Shown piece by piece: positions 31,544 to 36,424 of a DNA stretch of 36,424 bases. Within the stretch, counting starts at the first letter, position 1, and each line of letters begins with the position of its first letter. The notes beneath the pieces are model-generated. The model searched no databases and had not been told where the DNA came from. It saw nothing but the letters and a program-made list of their open reading frames with translations. Both the position numbers and the translations under genes were made by a program. The stretch lies in contig JAHWKJ010000004.1 in the NCBI GenBank assembly GCA_019347905.1, positions 1 through 36,424 of the forward strand. The letters run 5' to 3'. Source of the stretch: Planctomycetota bacterium. Its GTDB lineage: Bacteria; Planctomycetota; Planctomycetia; Planctomycetales; Planctomycetaceae.

Positions 31544-32441
31544 CGTGCATGGATGTGCGTATTGACGTGCGGCTCGTCGACGGGGATCACGGCGAGGAGC
31601 CAGAGGTCGCCGCGGCTGGGTCGGTAGTCTCGATCGAGGCCTCGTCGCCAGGCGAGCCATTCCCCGAAGCCGGGGTGGTGGGCGAAGACCCCGAGGTCGC
31701 CTGCTCCTCGTTTTTTTTTGCGGCTTCGACCAACTCCTTGACCTTGGGCAGGTCGATCGTGGATCCCAGCACCTCGATAAAGTTCTGGGTGTCGAGCAGC
31801 TCGAGCGTGGTGACTTCCAGCCGGCCCAGGCGGTAGTTGAGCGCGAGCGCTTCGAGGCACAGATCGAGCGCGGTCGCATAATCCAGTGAGCCGCCGCCCA
31901 GGAGCGCGTCGTACGTGATGGCGGACCGCTCCCAGGCCTCGCGGTACTGCTCGCGGACGACGGTGGTCAGCGACCCGGAGCGATCCCAGCCCAGCGTCTG
32001 CGGCAGGTTCGAGTCGCCGCTGGGGGCGCGCAACAGCGGGACTTCCCACGTCTGCCCGTTGAGCTCGACGCGGTAGCCCTTGATGACTTTCACCCGCGCG
32101 AGGTCGGCCGGCTTCGGCGGCTCGGCCGGGTTGAAGCCCAGGTACCAGCGCGGCCGGCCCTCGGCGTCGTCGGGGCCGGGGAGCCACGTCTGCTCCTTCG
32201 CGTAATAGCCCAATCGCCGCGGGGCCTCGCGGGAGACCGGGAGCGCACAGAGGATGACGCCGCAGCGGTCGTCCGGGCCGCGGCCGCCGAGGTCGATGGC
32301 GGAGACGTCATCGGAGAGCGAGTGGCAATCAGCGAACACATGCCCGAGGCCCAGCTCGCGCAGCCGCGCCCGGGCCAGCTCGCCGGCGGGCGAGAGCGAG
32401 TTCTTGTTGGTTTCCGGGATGAAGTAGAGAAAGGCGCTCAT
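31540..32441 (-). CDS. Tail assembly chaperone long form via -1 frameshift at A9 (31711-31719)
   Basis: Zero frame GAA GCC GCA AAA AAA AAC GAG; shift to -1 extends to KRGAGDLGVFAHHPGFGEWLAWRRGLDRDYRPSRGDLWLLAVIPVDEPHVNTHIHAR, stop at 31540. Confidence 0.7.
31587..32441 (-). CDS. Tail assembly chaperone short form (zero frame)
   Basis: 284 aa MSAFLYFIPETNKNSLSPAGELARARLRELGL...; immediately precedes the tape measure gene. Confidence 0.7.
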   Translation of the reverse strand: MSAFLYFIPETNKNSLSPAGELARARLRELGLGHVFADCHSLSDDVSAIDLGGRGPDDRCGVILCALPVSREAPRRLGYYAKEQTWLPGPDDAEGRPRWYLGFNPAEPPKPADLARVKVIKGYRVELNGQTWEVPLLRAPSGDSNLPQTLGWDRSGSLTTVVREQYREAWERSAITYDALLGGGSLDYATALDLCLEALALNYRLGRLEVTTLELLDTQNFIEVLGSTIDLPKVKELVEAAKKNEEQATSGSSPTTPASGNGSPGDEASIETTDPAAATSGSSP

Positions 32442-32444
32442 AGG

Positions 32445-32726
32445 TCAGTGCTTCAGCAGGATCCAGTGTTCCAGAATGCCGTCGAGCTTCGCGTCGATGC
32501 GCTCAACGGTGCGGTCGATCTTCTCGAGGGCCCTGCCGTTACGGTCCTCGACCCGGTCGATCCGCTCGTGCACGGTTTCGACGGCCTGCACGGAGCCGGC
32601 CTCGGTGCGCTCGAGCTGCCAGGCGCCCAGGCCCACCAGCGCGCAGGCGATCGCCGCGGCGACGCCGAGCAGCCAGCTCAGCGTGGCGGGCGATTCGAGC
32701 GTGTGCTTGACGGTCGCGAGGTTCAT
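32445..32726 (-). CDS. Small TM plus coiled-coil protein (holin-like possibility)
   Basis: LSWLLGVAAAIACALVGLGAW then VHERIDRVEDRNGRALEKIDRTVERIDAKLDGILEH. Confidence 0.55.
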   Translation of the reverse strand: MNLATVKHTLESPATLSWLLGVAAAIACALVGLGAWQLERTEAGSVQAVETVHERIDRVEDRNGRALEKIDRTVERIDAKLDGILEHWILLKH

Positions 32727-33289
32727 CGGGGGCGGCAGTATCGGATACGAGGGACGGGGTGCGCCTTCGGCTTCGGCTTCGCCGGCGGAGCCGGGTCGGC
32801 CGGCGGCTTCGGCGCTTCGACGGGCGGATCGTCCGGCTCCGCAGGTTTGCTGCAGTCGGCCTTACGACTCGCGAGATTGGCGCCAGCGGCGCGAAAAATC
32901 GTCACGCCCGGATCGGCGCAGTCGGGCGGAGGGGGAACAGGAGCTAACGAAGGGAACGGACTCGGGCAGACCGGTGGGGCTGGCTCCTGTTCAATCCGGC
33001 CGCACTGCGGCACGTCGCGACCGCAGTCACAGCCCGTGCAACAACCGCAGACGGCGGGTGTCTCCGGCACGAACACCGGGTAGCAGGTGATGCCCAGGGC
33101 AAAGCCGACGGCGATGAGCGACACCACTTCGATGAAGATCGGCGAGAGCACACGTCGCATGGACTTTTCCTGAGAAATGTTTCCGGGACAGTTGGTCTGT
33201 TTGAGCCGCATCAGCTCGCGCTCGATCCGCTTCAGCGTGCGCGCCGCGGCGGCGTCGTCGGCGGTGAACCTGATCTTGACGGCGGCCAT
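32723..33289 (-). CDS. Membrane protein with Cys cluster and Pro-rich tail; alternative start at 33160
   Basis: MRRVLSPIFIEVVSLIAVGFALGITCYPVF, CGCCTGCDCG, Pro-rich C-terminus. Confidence 0.5.
   Translation of the reverse strand: MAAVKIRFTADDAAAARTLKRIERELMRLKQTNCPGNISQEKSMRRVLSPIFIEVVSLIAVGFALGITCYPVFVPETPAVCGCCTGCDCGRDVPQCGRIEQEPAPPVCPSPFPSLAPVPPPPDCADPGVTIFRAAGANLASRKADCSKPAEPDDPPVEAPKPPADPAPPAKPKPKAHPVPRIRYCRPR
32934..32996. repeat. Second copy of GAACAGGAG...CTCCTGTTC repeat, inside a coding region
   Basis: GGAACAGGAGCTAACGAAGGGAACGGACTCGG...GGCTCCTGTTCAAT. Confidence 0.65.
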
Positions 33290-33300
33290 TTGTCAGCTCG

Positions 33301-33570
33301 TCACACCCTCGCGTCTTGGCAGGCGAGGGCGAACTCTTTCGCCTGCAGGCTCGAGAGGGCGATCGCCGCGGCCGCTTTGCTGGTCCGCTTCTTGATCGCG
33401 TACCAGCGGACCAGCTTCGCGCGCTGGTCCTGGGTGAGGTCCGCGTACCGGCGCTCCGGCTTCGCCGGCGGCGGCGGGTCCGCCGGGGCTGCCGGCATCT
33501 GCACCACCGCCGGCTCGGCCGGCTGGAACACTTTCAGCTTCGGTGTCTCCTCGGTTCGCTTCTTCGCCAT
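33301..33570 (-). CDS. Small hypothetical protein
   Basis: MAKKRTEETPKLKVFQPAEPAVVQMPAAPADPPPPAKPERRYADLTQDQRAKLVRWYA. Confidence 0.5.
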   Translation of the reverse strand: MAKKRTEETPKLKVFQPAEPAVVQMPAAPADPPPPAKPERRYADLTQDQRAKLVRWYAIKKRTSKAAAAIALSSLQAKEFALACQDARV

Positions 33571-33619
33571 GGCTGCCTCCGTCACCCCCTCACCTTGTCA
33601 CCCGGTCACCCCGTCTCTT

Positions 33620-34006
33620 CTACGGTGTCGCGTCCTGCAGCGCGTAGAACTTGAGCGTGGCCGCCGCGCCCGAGGCGTTGGTCGCGAACAGCGCCGTCAG
33701 GTCCACCGTCAGCGGGTTGGCGAAGGAACTCTCGTCGTCCCAGGTGAGGGGCGAATCCGCCTTGAGGTTGATTGTGTCGGCCGGGGCGGCGCCGCTGTTG
33801 GTCTCCAGCGTGATGTCCTGGTCGCTGGAGATGTACAGACTCTTGAGCGCGGAGACGTCGATGTTGGCCGTGAGGGCCAGGTCGGTGGAGGCGTCGGGAA
33901 TCGTCTCCTCGATCACGATCTCGCCTGAGGCGGTCACCTCGCGCGTCTGGCTGACGGGTGGGTTGGACCCCTGCTGGAATTCGCGGACAATCCGATGCGT
34001 GGGCAT
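33620..34006 (-). CDS. Hypothetical structural protein
   Basis: MPTHRIVREFQQGSNPPVSQTREVTASGEIVIEETIPDASTDLALTANIDVSALKSLYIS. Confidence 0.55.
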   Translation of the reverse strand: MPTHRIVREFQQGSNPPVSQTREVTASGEIVIEETIPDASTDLALTANIDVSALKSLYISSDQDITLETNSGAAPADTINLKADSPLTWDDESSFANPLTVDLTALFATNASGAAATLKFYALQDATP

Positions 34007-34029
34007 GGGCGACTCCGTCGCGTTGGTTG

Positions 34030-34088
34030 GTGAGGGTGGAGGGTTGAGAACCACTCCGGCGGACGCGAACCACTCCGGCGAACGCCGG
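34030..34088. repeat. Composite repeat: GAGGGTT-type plus CCGGCGAACGCCGG hairpin
   Basis: GGTGAGGGTGGAGGGTTGAGAACCACTCCGGCGGACGCGAACCACTCCGGCGAACGCCGG abutting stop codon at 34089. Confidence 0.75.
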
Positions 34089-35018
34089 TCAGACGATGTT
34101 CACGCCGCTCGACAGCGTGAGGACGTTGACGCCCGCCGCGCCCGATTGCGCGCGGGGGTAGATCTTCAGGCTGGTTTGCGCCGGGTCGCTGATGCCGCCC
34201 GAGCTGTTCTCGACGACGATCAGGCCGCCGGCGCCAGCGGGCAGGCTGATCGACGCGTGCGTTCCCCCGCCGTCGGCGACGTTGTGGCCGTCGCTGCTCT
34301 TGCGCCGCAGGTACGCGGTGAACGACGTCAACGCCGTGCCCTTGATGCCGTACGTGGCCCAGTGCTCTTCGTTGAAGCCCTTGATCGTGATCACGGGCTT
34401 GATCATGCGGATGGCGATGAACGTGTTCCAAATGTCGCTGGCATCGCCGGCTTCGATCAGCTCGACGCCGAAGTCGACGTCGAACTCCTGGACTCCGTCG
34501 AGTGTCGTGCCGTTGAGCTTCACGGGTCCCAGGCCGTAGAACTCGCTGGCCGCGGGCGTGATGCTGAGAGTCTGGCTGCCCGCTGGGACGATCGGCTCGT
34601 TGACGCCGTCGTAGGTGGGGACGGTGGCGAGCTCGCAACTGGCATTCTGCCGGTGCGACGCCTTGACCGAGCGCAGGTAGCAGAAGGCGTTCGCCATCCG
34701 CAGACGCACGTGCGCCGCGGTCGCGATCGCTTCCATGGAGCCCAGGTCCACCGCGGCTCGGTAAAACAGGTCGGTGTTGCCGGCCGAGTGATCCTTGCCC
34801 AGCAGGCCGAATTCTGCGAAGGCGGTGCCCACCTGCAACAGCCTGGCCACAACCTCGGGCTTGATCGAGCGCAGCGCGGTGAACAGCGGCTGGGGATGTC
34901 CAACCGCCATCTCGTGCATCACTTCGGCCGTCGGCGTCGGCGTGGCGTCCTCGAGCTCCGTGTAATTGTTGTTCGGGGTCGAGAGCGCACCGAGGACGAA
35001 AACTTTCGAGACGGGCAT
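34089..35018 (-). CDS. Putative major tail (tube) protein
   Basis: 309 aa, position before the chaperone/tape measure genes, beta-rich sequence MPVSKVFVLGALSTPNNNYTELEDATPTPTAEV. Confidence 0.5.
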   Translation of the reverse strand: MPVSKVFVLGALSTPNNNYTELEDATPTPTAEVMHEMAVGHPQPLFTALRSIKPEVVARLLQVGTAFAEFGLLGKDHSAGNTDLFYRAAVDLGSMEAIATAAHVRLRMANAFCYLRSVKASHRQNASCELATVPTYDGVNEPIVPAGSQTLSITPAASEFYGLGPVKLNGTTLDGVQEFDVDFGVELIEAGDASDIWNTFIAIRMIKPVITIKGFNEEHWATYGIKGTALTSFTAYLRRKSSDGHNVADGGGTHASISLPAGAGGLIVVENSSGGISDPAQTSLKIYPRAQSGAAGVNVLTLSSGVNIV

Positions 35019-35093
35019 GGGGAAGCGTCCTTGCTTCGGTTTAGGGCGTGCCGAGCGGCGTGCCGCAGACCGGCAGTGCCGGCCGCCGGGTGC

Positions 35094-35714
35094 CTATGAG
35101 GTTTTTGCGGCGCGGTACTCGTTGAACAGTTTCGTGGCGGTTTCGTTCAGCTTCTCGCTCAGCTCGCGGGCCTCGTCGTCGGTCACGCGCGTCACCTCGG
35201 AGTGCTTGTCCGGCTGGTTGCTGGCGTGGGGCCGGAACGTGATATAGCGCGGGCCGGTCATCTGAATCGTGACCCGCGTCGGAAACGCGCGCACGCTGCC
35301 GAAGTTGGTCAGCGTTTCCTGCAGGAAGCCGGTGAAGACCAAGTCGGTGTTGCGTTTGACGGCCTTCCCGCGCGCGTAGAGCGCGGCCTTCTTCTGTTGC
35401 CACTTCCGCGTGCGGGGCTGGTAGCCGTAGCGGCTCGCGGCCCCGCGGGTGAAGTGTCGGGGCAGCATCTTCGAATGCCACAGCGCCCCCATCTCTTCGT
35501 GCGCCTGGCGCATCGAGTCCCGCCAGACGCGGATCGAAATGTCCGCCGGCCGCTCCTCGCGGAGTGTGATCTTGATGGGGATTCCCGGCACAGCGGCCTC
35601 CACTGCAACTGAAGAAACACGCGGCGCGCCCGCGCACGGCCTCGTGGCGAGGATCGAGACGCCGGCGGTGATCGCCGCCAGAGTGAGAAACCACCAGACC
35701 GTGCCGCGCCGCAT
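35094..35714 (-). CDS. Putative tail/head completion protein with N-terminal signal-like hydrophobic segment
   Basis: MRRGTVWWFLTLAAITAGVSILATRPCAGAP then basic region RYGYQPRTRKWQQKKAALYARGKAVKRNTDLVFTG...PRYITFRP resembling gp10-type proteins. Confidence 0.5.
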   Translation of the reverse strand: MRRGTVWWFLTLAAITAGVSILATRPCAGAPRVSSVAVEAAVPGIPIKITLREERPADISIRVWRDSMRQAHEEMGALWHSKMLPRHFTRGAASRYGYQPRTRKWQQKKAALYARGKAVKRNTDLVFTGFLQETLTNFGSVRAFPTRVTIQMTGPRYITFRPHASNQPDKHSEVTRVTDDEARELSEKLNETATKLFNEYRAAKTS

Positions 35715-35745
35715 GATTCCGTCTCCGTTCACCCCGTCTCTTCGA

Positions 35746-36255
35746 TCACGCCCAGCCCCAGTCGACGCGAAACACCGTCGTCCAATAGGCGGTCGAATCC
35801 GGCTGCGCGGCGACGTGCCGCGGGTGCGTGATCGCCGCTTCCATTTCCTGGTCGATCTCGACGATCGACAGCTTGTCGCTTTCGCCGGCCTGGGCGGCCA
35901 GGTCCTGGATGACGGCGCCGACCCAGTTCTCAAAATCCGTCTGCGATTCCTGCACGTCGTTCGGGAACCGGTCTTTGTCCTGCAGGATCAGGTAACACGA
36001 GCCGGCCGGCTGCAGGTGATTGAGCGCGCCGCCGGCGAACTTCTTGAAGCGCAACCGCCCCGACTCGCACACGGCCAGCGGCCGCGTGACTTGGAACGTC
36101 GTGCTCTCGTCGACCTCCAGGTGTGGGTGATGAATGAATTCCCGGGCCGCTGTACTGTCGGCCGCCCCGACCCGCGTTTGAAAGCTCGAACTGCCCGCGA
36201 CGAGGTCGACGAGCTTCTGCAGGTTCTTGCTGATCGGGCCGGAGGCAACGGGCAC
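35746..36255 (-). CDS. Putative tail terminator/completion protein
   Basis: 169 aa ...YLILQDKDRFPNDVQESQTDFENWVGAVIQDL...; position upstream of the presumed tail tube gene. Confidence 0.45.
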   Translation of the reverse strand: MPVASGPISKNLQKLVDLVAGSSSFQTRVGAADSTAAREFIHHPHLEVDESTTFQVTRPLAVCESGRLRFKKFAGGALNHLQPAGSCYLILQDKDRFPNDVQESQTDFENWVGAVIQDLAAQAGESDKLSIVEIDQEMEAAITHPRHVAAQPDSTAYWTTVFRVDWGWA

Positions 36256-36269
36256 GTTGTAAGGCTTTC

Positions 36270-36300
36270 AACCACGAATGGCACGAATTACACGAATGGC
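36270..36300. repeat. CACGAAT-type nonamer repeats
   Basis: ACCACGAATGGCACGAATTACACGAATGGC. Confidence 0.8.
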
Positions 36301-36312
36301 TTTGTCACCCCG

Positions 36313-36424
36313 TTACCCCCTCAGCCCATCTCTTCCTCCCCGCTGGGTCTGTCTCGCTCCCACCTGCCAGTCGATCGAGCGTTCGAAGCGGATGAGCCAC
36401 GCGGCCGCGTCCTCTTCGAGGATG
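36313..36424 (-). CDS. C-terminal fragment of a CDS running off the window
   Basis: Minus frame ILEEDAAAWLIRFERSIDWQVGARQTQRGGRDGLRG* ending at TAA (36313-36315). Confidence 0.5.
   Translation of the reverse strand, partial: ILEEDAAAWLIRFERSIDWQVGARQTQRGGRDGLRG

Noticed and set aside
31711-31719. A9 homopolymer as a pseudogene-causing error
   Set aside because: Position immediately before the tape measure gene and a protein-like -1 extension fit programmed frameshifting better, though a sequencing error cannot be excluded.

Overview
High-GC window that reads as most of a temperate tailed-phage (siphovirus-like) prophage in a host that looks like a planctomycete (inferred from composition and interspersed repeat style only). 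It starts inside a tRNA-Asp 3' half, followed by a lipoprotein gene, a strong intrinsic terminator and a tyrosine recombinase. A tightly packed rightward 'early' block (about 3.96-15.5 kb) holds many small Zn-ribbon proteins, a VVA0879-family protein, a phage CsrA, a lambda-O-like replication initiator whose gene contains an iteron array, a large ParB-like protein and a second tyrosine recombinase. A leftward block (about 36.4-15.5 kb) holds tail genes, including a tail assembly chaperone with an apparent -1 frameshift on A9, a tape measure protein, three related host-interaction-type genes, a glycosyltransferase-methyltransferase fusion, and a sigma-like regulator between 24-bp perfect inverted repeats. 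The capsid and terminase module and the right end lie outside the window. Best candidates for follow-up: (1) the origin-like iterons and AT-rich dyad inside the initiator gene (7801-8011); (2) the inverted-repeat-bounded sigma cassette (15989-16646); (3) the concentric palindrome downstream of the integrase (3573-3735); (4) the csrA gene whose Shine-Dalgarno sits in a GGA-loop hairpin; (5) short repeats that invade intergenic spacers and supply start codons, stop codons and N-termini. All family calls come from reading motifs, not from database searches.
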